Assembly (NCBI GenBank): GCA_021833045.1 | Contig: JAKBGP010000111.1 | Span: forward strand, 1-6,894 | Origin: Thermoplasmata archaeon | Lineage (GTDB): Archaea > Thermoplasmatota > Thermoplasmata > Thermoplasmatales > Thermoplasmataceae | Length of the DNA stretch: 6,894 nt | Direction of reading: 5' to 3' | Shown: piece after piece, positions 1 through 6,366 of the stretch | How the letters are laid out: each line of letters starts with the position of its first letter | Numbering within the stretch: position 1 is the first letter of the stretch | Notes under the pieces: model-generated | What the model saw: only the letters and a program-made list of their open reading frames with translations | Databases searched by the model: none | Told to the model about the DNA's origin: nothing | Position numbers and translations under genes: made by a program

Positions 1-2
1 CC

Positions 3-182
3 GCATATTCTGTTGATCGTAATCTGAGGAACTTAGGCTATTCTGACATAACAGTTGCACATCCCAAGGAGCTGTCATGGATCATCAAATCAAAGAAGAA
101 GAATGATCATGTTATTGCCCAATCTTTAGACTCTATTTTTTTTGTTACTTGTGTAAACTCTTTCTTCTTTGATATCCTTTAG
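3..182 (+). pseudogene. IS110-family transposase fragment, cut by left window edge and broken at its 3' side
   Basis: The frame is open from the left edge to a TAG at 180-182. Its first 35 or so residues read like the N-terminal DEDD (RuvC-like) domain of IS110-family transposases, with the segments VDRNLRNLGYSDITVAHPKE and WIIKSKKKND. In that family the lysine-rich stretch is usually followed by a conserved KVDxxK/R-type segment. Here similarity ends at about position 107-110 and the remaining codons look unlike protein from this family (a phenylalanine-rich tail). I therefore read it as a truncated, inactive copy. The start lies outside the window, so full length cannot be judged. The IS110 assignment comes from recalled family sequence, not from a search. 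Confidence 0.7.
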
Positions 183-239
183 TGGCCTATCTATCGTCTT
201 AATGGCTTCATCAGACAAGGGGTTCTTGATCCACCACCG

Positions 240-437
240 GTGAAAAGTATTCTAAATAATCTCAGGGTATCCTCTATAAGATCAGGATTAGAATATATCT
301 ATGCATTCTTCCATGTGATGGTTAAAATCGTGCATAGGGTAAGAGTGAGGACCTACTACACTGCCATATGCTACAACCTCATAAGGCCAAGATCTCTTGA
401 AGGGACAGCGTTGACTATGTACATTCAGGAAAATTAA
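240..437 (+). pseudogene. C-terminal remnant of an IS5-family transposase
   Basis: A 65-codon frame can be read from GTG, but there is no reason to think that codon is a true start. From about residue 14 to 50 the translation resembles the C-terminus of the IS5-type transposase at the right end of this window. LEYIYA here aligns with VKYPYA there, HVMVKIVHRVRVR with HVMVTLVRRVRVK, and AICYNL with ACFGYN. Compared with that copy, about seven residues are missing between the YA and HVMV blocks, consistent with an in-frame deletion of about 21 nt. Everything upstream (D and D catalytic blocks) is absent. It points rightwards, opposite to the right-hand copy. Confidence 0.55.
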
Positions 438-621
438 TGGCGAAATCACCAGTAGGATAGTGAATCTTGAGGGCATTCTTATCTAAAATCAACAGTTAAT
501 CAGATGAATCAGAAAAAATGGATGGTTTTGGGAAAATCTCATTTTGATCAATCAGCAGAAAAGCCGATGATAAATTATTATGTCATTGAGATAACTATCT
601 TCGAAGGTACTCTCTAGCTCG
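438..621. other. Intergenic stretch with no recognisable gene
   Basis: Between the IS5 remnant and the hydrolase promoter I see no open frame of useful length, no RNA gene and no clear terminator. The inner part may be the decayed end of the IS5 copy, but I could not identify a terminal inverted repeat here. Confidence 0.5.
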
Positions 622-634
622 AAAAATATTTATG
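622..634 (+). promoter_or_regulatory. Archaeal TATA box for the hydrolase gene
   Basis: The sequence AAAAATATTTATG contains an archaeal-type TATA box (core AAATATTTAT at 624-633) centred about 26 nt before the ATG at 655. That places the expected transcription start at or next to the start codon, so a leaderless mRNA is predicted. No Shine-Dalgarno sequence precedes the ATG. Confidence 0.65.
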
Positions 635-654
635 TATTGGCAGAATGAAATTTT

Positions 655-1731
655 ATGAATTCAGGCTCTGGTTGGAAAGAGATTAATTCATTCAGTGCAA
701 AAAAAGAGGGTGAAATAGAGGAGAAGGAATGGGTAAAGGACTATTCTGAAGAAGGTCCATATAACAAGATTTGTCTGCACAGGTTTTCAGGTAAAGTAAA
801 GTCCGGTAAGATTATATTGTGTCTCCCTGGAACGTGGTCAAGCGGAGAGCAGCTTATACATTTATCCTATCATGGTATGGGATATGCATTCCCCTCTCAG
901 GAGAAAAGCCGTTATAAATATCTTGCTTCCAGGGGGCACATAATTTATGCACTTGACTATAGGACTCATTTTGTTCCACCTTTCCTCAAGGACAAGGAAC
1001 TTTCATTTATGAGGGAATGGGGTTTGGAAAAGTGGTTTAGGGATATCACAGAATCAATATCATTCATTCTTGACTTGGAAAATGCAGAAACCTTGCTCCT
1101 TGAAGGAGATAGTTTCGGCGGTATAGCTGCTTTCAATTACGCCTCAAGATATTCTGATGAGAATCTGTCAGGCCTAATACTCATGGATGGGGGTCCAATA
1201 AAGACCGAATCGTGGGAACTTATTTATCCTGGGACGCCTAAATCCGTTGAAGAAATGGATGGGAAGGGAGTCTTTTCCTTAGATTGCCCGGGAGGGATTA
1301 ATAATCCAATATGGCCATTTGCGTTAAAGAACCCTGACGTCCCATCTCCTGTTTCGGGTTTCAAAAACCTGGCAGAATACCTGATGCATAATCTGGATGC
1401 AACGAATTTTACAAACTTCAAGTCCTACCCGTTCTCGAAGATGGAATACATTTTCCCTATTCTGGCAACCTTTGATCCATTCTGGCCCTGCAGAATCGCT
1501 ATAGATTTGAAGGATGAGGAACTCTCGTCCCTGAATAGAGACATAAAATTGCCCAGCATCTTTTTCACAAGTGGGAATTTCGGCACTGCTCTGTGGGATG
1601 AAAGTTCCCTGCCAAGGGGCACGAAAAAGGTCATGCTTGATGGATACGGCCACTTGGACATCTATGCAGGGGAAAACACGTTCAAGGACGTCTTTTCAGT
1701 GTTGGGCAAATGGATTGATAATGGAAAATAA
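655..1731 (+). CDS. Alpha/beta-hydrolase fold protein (serine esterase, amidase or thioesterase-like)
   Basis: The 358-residue product has the layout of an alpha/beta hydrolase. A strand followed by LPGTWSSGEQ (residues 58-66) would give the oxyanion-hole loop after strand 3. The nucleophile elbow is LLLEGDSFGG, with Ser153 in the G-D-S-F-G motif. A late histidine lies in DGYGHLDIYAGE (His333), where such enzymes carry the catalytic His. The acid residue is less certain; candidates are Asp315/Glu316. A long insert between about residues 180 and 290 would be the cap domain and is rich in Pro, Trp and Phe. There is no signal peptide or membrane segment, so it is probably cytoplasmic. ATG 655 is preferred because a TATA box lies 26 nt upstream; the ATG at 645 is in another frame. 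The substrate cannot be told from sequence. The gene stands alone, separated from the next same-strand gene by a transposon remnant. Confidence 0.85.
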   Translation: MNSGSGWKEINSFSAKKEGEIEEKEWVKDYSEEGPYNKICLHRFSGKVKSGKIILCLPGTWSSGEQLIHLSYHGMGYAFPSQEKSRYKYLASRGHIIYALDYRTHFVPPFLKDKELSFMREWGLEKWFRDITESISFILDLENAETLLLEGDSFGGIAAFNYASRYSDENLSGLILMDGGPIKTESWELIYPGTPKSVEEMDGKGVFSLDCPGGINNPIWPFALKNPDVPSPVSGFKNLAEYLMHNLDATNFTNFKSYPFSKMEYIFPILATFDPFWPCRIAIDLKDEELSSLNRDIKLPSIFFTSGNFGTALWDESSLPRGTKKVMLDGYGHLDIYAGENTFKDVFSVLGKWIDNGK

Positions 1732-1767
1732 ATGCGTTCTACACGTTTTATCTTAAAGTATAGCAAG

Positions 1768-1813
1768 GTGTCTTGAGGTTCATTAATAGTTAGACATATT
1801 TCGAAGATTATTA
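1768..1813. repeat. Left terminal inverted repeat of the IS remnant
   Basis: It starts GTGTCT, then five unmatched bases, then TTCATTAATAGTTAGACA and a TCGAA-ATTATTA block. It pairs with 2317-2362 with about 35 of 46 positions identical by hand alignment. Confidence 0.75.
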
Positions 1814-1875
1814 GACATTGTCAACATTTAGTTGATTTTTCTTCTAAATGCAGTGTTTCACCGAAATCATGAAAT

Positions 1876-1989
1876 ATGGATGAAACATACTATTACATGC
1901 GATTGAGGAAGGCACCATATACTGAGTACAAGAGGATATCAAAATACCTTGATGACTTCTCACCACTGGGTACTTCCCCCTATATATAA
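1876..1989 (+). other. Short 37-codon open frame inside the IS remnant, not recognised
   Basis: The ATG at 1876 opens a 37-residue frame rich in Tyr, Arg and Lys (contains LRKAPYTEYKRISKYLDDF), ending in TAA at 1987-1989. The composition looks protein-like, but there is no good TATA box about 25 nt upstream and no Shine-Dalgarno site. It runs opposite to the transposase fragment. It may be a scrap of another gene that entered the element, or chance. I do not assign a function. Confidence 0.15.
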
Positions 1990-2049
1990 GGCTGGAGCAA
2001 AATGTATCATAATTAATTTCGCAAATTGTCTCAATTTCAGATAAACATT

Positions 2050-2295
2050 TCAATCAAATGATCTTGCTCTCCTCGATAGGGTCTGGAATGGGGGTATTTC
2101 ATTAAGGCCAGCCATTCTGAGATATTCCTCATCAACCATGAGGAATATCCCTGATGAACGGTATGAGATATTGAATATCTGCAGAAGGATGAGTATCTTA
2201 AGGATCTGCCGATCTGAATACTTCCTCCTCCTTTGGTCGGGCGAAACTATATTGTCTATCAATTCCATGATCAGCGGGATATGCTGTGTGGGCAT
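2050..2295 (-). pseudogene. N-terminal fragment of a DDE transposase (IS4/IS5-like group)
   Basis: The 81-residue product starts with ATG at 2293-2295. It carries a basic segment SPDQRRRKYSDRQILKILIL followed by a helical region (EEYLRMAGLNEIPPFQTLSR, then RARSFD), which resembles the N-terminal DNA-binding domain of IS4/IS5-like archaeal transposases. It stops at TGA directly after RARSFD, where the catalytic DDE domain should begin. The 230 bp beyond do not continue it convincingly in any minus-strand frame, so the catalytic part was lost by deletion or rearrangement. A TATA-like sequence inside the right inverted repeat lies about 23 nt upstream of the ATG, so the fragment could still be transcribed. 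Confidence 0.65.
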
Positions 2296-2316
2296 ATCCC
2301 AATATTCTCATTTTGT

Positions 2317-2362
2317 TAATAATGTTCGACGTTTGTCTGACTATTCATGAAAGGTGAGACAC
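2317..2362. repeat. Right terminal inverted repeat of the IS remnant
   Basis: It is the partner of 1768-1813 in inverted orientation. Its outer AGACAC (2357-2362) ends about 6 nt before the TATA box of the following GNAT gene. Its inner part reads TTATTAACAA on the minus strand (about 2313-2322), which would serve as the TATA box of the transposase fragment. Confidence 0.75.
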
Positions 2363-2364
2363 TC

Positions 2365-2378
2365 TAAAAATTAAATAC
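2365..2378 (+). promoter_or_regulatory. Archaeal TATA box for the first GNAT gene
   Basis: TAAAAATTAAATAC has a TATA-type core (AAATTAAATA, 2368-2377) centred about 25 nt before ATG 2397, predicting a leaderless transcript. The factor-B recognition position just upstream falls within a few bases of the transposon end, so the insertion may have replaced the native upstream control sequence. Confidence 0.6.
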
Positions 2379-2396
2379 TAATTTCGAAATTGAAGT

Positions 2397-3242
2397 ATGG
2401 TATTCATGGACGATACTGAACTGTTATCAATTATTGAGAACACAAATGCTATGCTCAATCGAAAGGGCCTTGATTCAGATTTTTTAAAAAGTATCGGTTT
2501 AACGCCGATCGACATCCAGGGCATTAAAGGATACATTTCCCCCTCAAATTCACCATATGTAAATCATGTTGGACTTGCCCGCCTTGATGATACCAACGTC
2601 GTTGATACGATTTTAAGGACCATTGATATATTCAAAAAAGAGAATAAGTCTTTCACGTGGATAGTAGGGCCGAACAGTACTCCGGCTGACCTCACCGAGC
2701 ATCTCATAAAGTTTGGATTCAGGTTGGCCGATGATGTTTCTGAGTATGGGCTTGTAATGGCCGCAAAAGAGAAAATCAGGTTATATGATACAAGAATCGA
2801 AGTAAAGGAAGTGAAGTTAGACGATCTTGAAAAATATGTTGAAGTCATTGCCAGCGCTTTCGGGAACGGTATGACAACAGAGACGGCCAATACAATTGTT
2901 CAGATGGCAAAAATTCTCAATATGACCGAGCGTTACAAAAATAAAATAAAGGCATATCTGGCCATTGACCCCCAATCTGGTGATGAAGTTGGTTTTTCTA
3001 TGATGGAGATGGACACAGATGACAAGTATGCAATACTTGACGGGGCTGGAGTCTTACCATCCTACAGGGGTAGAGGAATTTACAGAATGATGTTATCGAG
3101 GAGGCAAGAAGAAGCCAGGGATAATGGTTTAGAGTATTTGATAATCCATGCAGTGAAAAACACTTCAGCACCAATTTGTGAAAAAATTGGATTCAGAAAA
3201 GTGTGCGAGATAAACCTTTATTCTTATTTGGTAGAGCCGTAA
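2397..3242 (+). CDS. Two-domain GNAT-family N-acetyltransferase (first paralogue)
   Basis: The 281-residue protein has two halves. The N-terminal half (about 55-122) carries FTWIVGPNSTPADL and a following LIKFGF, as in degenerate GNAT-like N-terminal domains of tandem GNAT proteins; it has no acyl-CoA pyrophosphate loop. The C-terminal half (about 135-280) is a regular GNAT domain. Motif A is GVLPSYRGRGIY (218-229), giving the R-x-x-G CoA-binding loop, and motif B is NTSAPICEKIGF (255-266). These enzymes move an acyl group from acyl-CoA to an amine; the acceptor is unknown. ATG 2397 fits the TATA box 25 nt upstream; an in-frame ATG at 2406 is the alternative. No signal peptide or membrane segment is seen. 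About 38 of 62 residues at the C-terminus match the second GNAT protein at 4885-5682. Confidence 0.85.
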   Translation: MVFMDDTELLSIIENTNAMLNRKGLDSDFLKSIGLTPIDIQGIKGYISPSNSPYVNHVGLARLDDTNVVDTILRTIDIFKKENKSFTWIVGPNSTPADLTEHLIKFGFRLADDVSEYGLVMAAKEKIRLYDTRIEVKEVKLDDLEKYVEVIASAFGNGMTTETANTIVQMAKILNMTERYKNKIKAYLAIDPQSGDEVGFSMMEMDTDDKYAILDGAGVLPSYRGRGIYRMMLSRRQEEARDNGLEYLIIHAVKNTSAPICEKIGFRKVCEINLYSYLVEP

Positions 3243-3254
3243 CATTTATATTTT
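3243..3254 (+). promoter_or_regulatory. Archaeal TATA box for the acyl-CoA ligase gene
   Basis: CATTTATATTTT lies in the 31-nt gap between the stop of the first GNAT gene and ATG 3274. It is centred about 25-26 nt before that ATG. This gives the ligase its own leaderless-type promoter, even though the gap is short enough for an operon. Confidence 0.65.
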
Positions 3255-3273
3255 TTTTACAGATCGATTTCAC

Positions 3274-4869
3274 ATGACAAACAATTACGAATTGACCATT
3301 GACAAAATACTGAAAACATCAGTGCGAAATAATCCTGATCAGATAATATCTTATCAAGGTAAAGAGTCCTATACTTATGAAGAGTTCAACGAAAGAGTGA
3401 AGAAACTGGCCTCTTCTCTAATTCGCCTTGGTGTCAGGAAAGGAGAGAGGGTCGCTGTGCTTGACTGGGATACAATCAGATATCTGGAGGCCTATTACGC
3501 AGTTCCTATGTGTGGGGCAGTCCTTCATACGGTCAACATAAGGTATCCTCCTGAACTTCTCTATTATACTATGGAACACGCAGAGGACAGGTATGTTATC
3601 ATTAGGGATGAATTTGTTCCAATGATTGAAAAGAACAAATCGATGTTTTCATTTGTGAAGAAATGGATCGTGTGTTCTGAAACAGGAAAATTGCCCCAGA
3701 CTCTTGAAAACTGGATCAATTACGATGAGCTGGTGAAGGAAAGCAGGGAGGAAATTTTACCTGAAATTTCTGAAGATACCGTGGCAACCACATTTTACAC
3801 ATCAGGTACTACAGGACTTCCAAAGGGAGTCACCTTCACCCACAGACAGATCGTACTTCATACGCTCTGTGATGCAATAACATTCAGCGAGCCCCCCATA
3901 AACTCCACCAGCAGTGATGTTCTTTTGCCACTGGTCCCATTCTTTCATGTGCATTCCTGGGGAATACCATATATTGCGATCCTTAAGGGGGTTAAGTATA
4001 TTCTTCCCGGTAGGTACGACATACCAACAATACTGAAAATCATGAAGCAGGAGAAGGTGAATGTAAGCGCGATGGTCCCATCTATTCTTTACATGCTCAT
4101 ATCAAATCCTGATTCTGCAAAGATTCTTTCTGAGAATAACATGAAAATAACCATTGGTGGTGGTTCATTAACAAAAGGTCTTGCGGAAAAGGCAAGGGCA
4201 ATGGGCATAGAAACAGTTGTCGGATATGGAATGTCAGAATCTGCCCCTCTGCTGACACTTTCCACATTTACCAAAAAGGTAAGGGAAATGGATGACTCTG
4301 AAAGAACAGAATTCAGAATAAAGTCTGGAATTCCGGTGAGCCTCGTAGATCTAAGGGTTGTAGACAGAGATGGGAAAGATGTGCCATGGGATTCCAAGAC
4401 TATGGGCGAGGTTATTGCTAGATCTCCTTGGCTGACAGATGGATATGTAAAAGATACTGATGCTACGGAAAGATTGTGGAAAGATGGATGGATGCACACT
4501 GGCGACCTTGCAGTCATTGACAGTTATGGGTACCTCTCCATCGTGGACAGGGAAAAGGATGCAGTAAAATCAGGCGGCGAGTTTATACCCACTCTCATTC
4601 TTGAAGATTTAATCAGCACAGCACCAGGTGTCAATGAGGTAGCTGTTATTGGCAAACTGGATGAAAAGTGGGGTGAAAGGCCAGTAGCTTTTATGACAGT
4701 TTCCGATAACTTTAATCTTGACAGCCTAAAAAAGCACCTGGAAACTTATATTACTACAGGAAGAATTGCCAAATTCTGGCTTCCTGATGATTACATAACT
4801 GTCAAGGAGTTTGCTCGCACAAGCACTGGAAAAATAGATAAGAAGCCATTGAGAAAGAGATTAGAATAA
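3274..4869 (+). CDS. AMP-forming acyl-CoA ligase (fatty-acyl-CoA synthetase, AlkK/FadD-like)
   Basis: The 531-residue product is a full-length member of the ANL adenylating superfamily. It should convert a carboxylic acid, ATP and CoA to acyl-CoA, AMP and pyrophosphate in the cytoplasm. Motifs in order: the ATP loop YTSGTTGLPKG (175-185), PFFHVHSWG (222-230), GYGMSESAP (317-325), GWMHTGDLA (405-413), the hinge block DREKDAVKSGGEFI (425-438), and TSTGKIDKKPLR (516-527) with the catalytic Lys520. The overall pattern, with GGGSLTKGLAEKA and KFWLPDD, is closest to medium/long-chain fatty acid ligases as I know them; acetate is a less likely substrate. Oddities: Phe437 stands where this group usually has Trp, and the residue six before Lys520 is Ala rather than the usual Pro. 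The gene is followed after 15 nt by the second GNAT gene. Function is well supported at superfamily level, chain length is not. Confidence 0.93.
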   Translation: MTNNYELTIDKILKTSVRNNPDQIISYQGKESYTYEEFNERVKKLASSLIRLGVRKGERVAVLDWDTIRYLEAYYAVPMCGAVLHTVNIRYPPELLYYTMEHAEDRYVIIRDEFVPMIEKNKSMFSFVKKWIVCSETGKLPQTLENWINYDELVKESREEILPEISEDTVATTFYTSGTTGLPKGVTFTHRQIVLHTLCDAITFSEPPINSTSSDVLLPLVPFFHVHSWGIPYIAILKGVKYILPGRYDIPTILKIMKQEKVNVSAMVPSILYMLISNPDSAKILSENNMKITIGGGSLTKGLAEKARAMGIETVVGYGMSESAPLLTLSTFTKKVREMDDSERTEFRIKSGIPVSLVDLRVVDRDGKDVPWDSKTMGEVIARSPWLTDGYVKDTDATERLWKDGWMHTGDLAVIDSYGYLSIVDREKDAVKSGGEFIPTLILEDLISTAPGVNEVAVIGKLDEKWGERPVAFMTVSDNFNLDSLKKHLETYITTGRIAKFWLPDDYITVKEFARTSTGKIDKKPLRKRLE

Positions 4870-4872
4870 TGT

Positions 4873-4879
4873 GGGGGGT
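4873..4879 (+). promoter_or_regulatory. Shine-Dalgarno-like site that sets the start of the second GNAT gene
   Basis: GGGGGGT lies 5 nt before ATG 4885 and can pair with the anti-Shine-Dalgarno CCTCC of archaeal 16S rRNA using one G-U pair. It supports ATG 4885 over the in-frame TTG at 4882. It also contrasts with the upstream genes, which lack such a site and have TATA boxes at leaderless distance. Confidence 0.55.
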
Positions 4880-4884
4880 CTTTG

Positions 4885-5682
4885 ATGGATCGTCAGAAGC
4901 TCATAAAAAGGATAGACGAGACCTGTAATGGTCTTAATGTTGACAAACTTCCGGATGGCACCCTAAGACCTCTCAGTATAAACAGGGTTAAGGGTAGAAT
5001 TTCTAAGGTTGACAGTGCATTTCTAAACGTTGTGGGGTTGGCTGATCTTGAGGAACAAAACTGCAAAGAGGTAATAGATTCCGTTATAAAGATCTATGGT
5101 AGAGAGAACAAAGTCTTTGGCTGGCTTGTGGGGCCCACATCAAGACCAAAAAACATCAGCAACTTACTTATTGATAGTGGTTTCAAAAAGGTTCAGGAGC
5201 TTTCGACCTCTGGGATGATTCTTGAAGATCTCAGTGTCAATATAAGTGTAAATGATGAATATGAAATTAGGAAGGTAGATGAAGAAGAATTTGACAGGAA
5301 TATTCCACTCATAACTACCTCGTTTGGTATGGGTTTAACTGAGGAAGTAGCCAGGGTAGTAATGGCCATGTATAAATCACAGGGAAGGAATAGTTATCTG
5401 TACCTTGCATATGACAGGGTAAATAACAAACCAGTAGCTTTTGCAGCCAGTATAATGGATAAGATTAATGATCTGGTAATTTTACTGGGTGCAGGAACAC
5501 TTCCTGAATACAGAGGCAAAGGCATTTATTCATCCCTTGTTGCCAGAAGGCTTGAGGATGCAAAAAACATTGGAATGCATGCTGCAATAATTCAGGCAGT
5601 AAAGCATACATCGGCCCCCATATGTGAGAAACTGGGGTTCAGAACAGTTTGTGAAATAGACTTCTATATTTACAGTCCATGA
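4885..5682 (+). CDS. Two-domain GNAT-family N-acetyltransferase (second paralogue)
   Basis: This 265-residue protein is built like the GNAT protein before the ligase. A degenerate N-terminal GNAT-like domain carries FGWLVGPTSRPKNI (78-91) and LIDSGF. A C-terminal catalytic-type domain carries GTLPEYRGKGIY (204-215) and HTSAPICEKLGF (241-252). The two proteins also share SFG/AFG-x-G with a following T-E helix, and VCEI near the C-terminus. They differ most at their N-termini and in the middle linker, so they are old duplicates rather than a recent copy. Start ATG 4885 has a Shine-Dalgarno-like site. The gene begins 15 nt after the ligase stop with no TATA box between, so it should be translated from the ligase mRNA. 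Likely jobs are amine or lysine acylation with acyl- or acetyl-CoA; the acceptor is unknown. No membrane or export signal is visible. Confidence 0.85.
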   Translation: MDRQKLIKRIDETCNGLNVDKLPDGTLRPLSINRVKGRISKVDSAFLNVVGLADLEEQNCKEVIDSVIKIYGRENKVFGWLVGPTSRPKNISNLLIDSGFKKVQELSTSGMILEDLSVNISVNDEYEIRKVDEEEFDRNIPLITTSFGMGLTEEVARVVMAMYKSQGRNSYLYLAYDRVNNKPVAFAASIMDKINDLVILLGAGTLPEYRGKGIYSSLVARRLEDAKNIGMHAAIIQAVKHTSAPICEKLGFRTVCEIDFYIYSP

Positions 5683-6366
5683 AAAGGTCGTACATTGACT
5701 GTAGATGATGAAAACAGTAAAGATGATTAGAGTTCATGTATATTTAACTGCAATCTGTATCAACACTGCAAAGTTATGATTTCTTGACCTTTTAACGCAG
5801 GCTATAAGATTGTTTGAGAAACACGGGAGAAACAATACATGTTTCACAGTTATCCCGTCTAAACTGATTGGATTCACTGAATGTGCGTAATTTGTGGATT
5901 AAAATTGAAGCCCTTAAAAAACCTCCATTTTGTATTTCTTAAAGAAACTATAGCACCTTTCAGAATGAATGATCGAAAGATATGTTAGTAGACCTGGTTA
6001 CGGTTTTATAAACCTAATGGATCATTTCCCTAGTTAATTCTATCATCCCCTAAAAAAAGAATTACGCTTCACAACAAGATAGATATTAAACCTAATCTCC
6101 GAATAATAGGGTATTTTATCCTTCGAATTCCAGTAAAAACCTAAGAACTGTTAAATTATGATATTGATATCCGGGGATACCTGACTGGGCAATGAATTCT
6201 TTCAGGGTAATGTTATCTATAATGAGGATTTCGAATAAGTTACTTTATTTCCAGTGGATTCTTCCTATACTTGACACAATAAAGCAAAACCGTAATCCTG
6301 GGTGATATTTTCACTTTTATTTTCAGCATTTACCAGTATTTTTAAAGTAAATGTGCATTGCTTACG
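5683..6366. other. Long intergenic region without a recognisable gene
   Basis: I find no convincing coding frame, tRNA or repeat array in about 680 bp. It is rich in A/T runs and many short stops on both strands. Visible items are a T-run (TTGACCTTTT, about 5785-5794) that could end the operon transcript, the inverted repeat at 5823-5858, and a short palindrome GGTTTTATAAACC at 6002-6014. The last part (about 6300-6366) should contain the end of the IS5-type element whose transposase stops at 6367. The terminal repeat cannot be defined because the other end is outside the window. Confidence 0.55.
5823..5858. repeat. Two-part inverted repeat able to fold into a bulged hairpin
   Basis: ACGGGA-GAAACA (5823-5834) is matched by TGTTTC (5840-5845) and TCCCGT (5853-5858). 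This gives 12 perfect base pairs around a 5-nt loop (5835-5839), with one 7-nt bulge (5846-5852) on the 3' arm. No T-run follows, so an intrinsic terminator is not implied. Confidence 0.45.

Larger units (their letters stand above)
1768..2362 (-). mobile_element. Internally deleted insertion-sequence remnant bounded by terminal inverted repeats
   Basis: Two inverted sequences bound this segment: 1768-1813 and 2317-2362. Over the inner 35 positions (1779-1813 against the complement of 2317-2351) I count 29 identities. An outer GTGTCT (1768-1773) is also matched exactly (2357-2362), separated from the inner part by five unmatched bases on each side. Inside lies the N-terminal third or so of a transposase on the minus strand (2050-2295), with no DDE domain, so the element is too short to be autonomous. 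A 3-bp AGG occurs directly outside the inner repeats on both sides and might be a target-site duplication. If so, the true ends would be 1779 and 2351 and the outer hexamer would be chance. Confidence 0.75.

Noticed and set aside
1224..1661. Three overlapping minus-strand frames inside the hydrolase gene
   Set aside because: They are antisense to the region coding the hydrolase cap and C-terminal catalytic part; no promoter or domain supports them.
1844..2053. 69-codon minus-strand frame following the transposase fragment
   Set aside because: It overlaps the stop of the fragment in another frame. Its sequence does not look like a DDE domain, so I do not treat it as a frameshifted continuation.
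2138..2350. 70-codon plus-strand frame over the IS remnant
   Set aside because: It is the antisense shadow of the transposase N-terminus and runs into the right inverted repeat.
2564..2890. 108-codon minus-strand frame inside the first GNAT gene
   Set aside because: Antisense to a well-supported gene, with low-complexity serine and phenylalanine content and no promoter.
4089..4517. 142-codon open frame on the minus strand inside the acyl-CoA ligase gene
   Set aside because: It lies wholly antisense to a gene with full ANL motifs and its product is a serine-rich shadow without recognisable domains.
4882..4884. TTG as start of the second GNAT gene
   Set aside because: ATG follows directly at 4885 with better spacing from GGGGGGT, so TTG adds nothing.
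5704..5740. Possible C/D-box guide RNA (ATGATGA at 5705-5711 fits a C box)
   Set aside because: No CTGA box D at suitable distance and no closing stem were found.
6002..6014. Palindrome GGTTTTATAAACC, possibly a promoter or operator
   Set aside because: No open frame begins about 25 nt away on either strand, and a 5-bp arm palindrome is expected by chance in AT-rich DNA.
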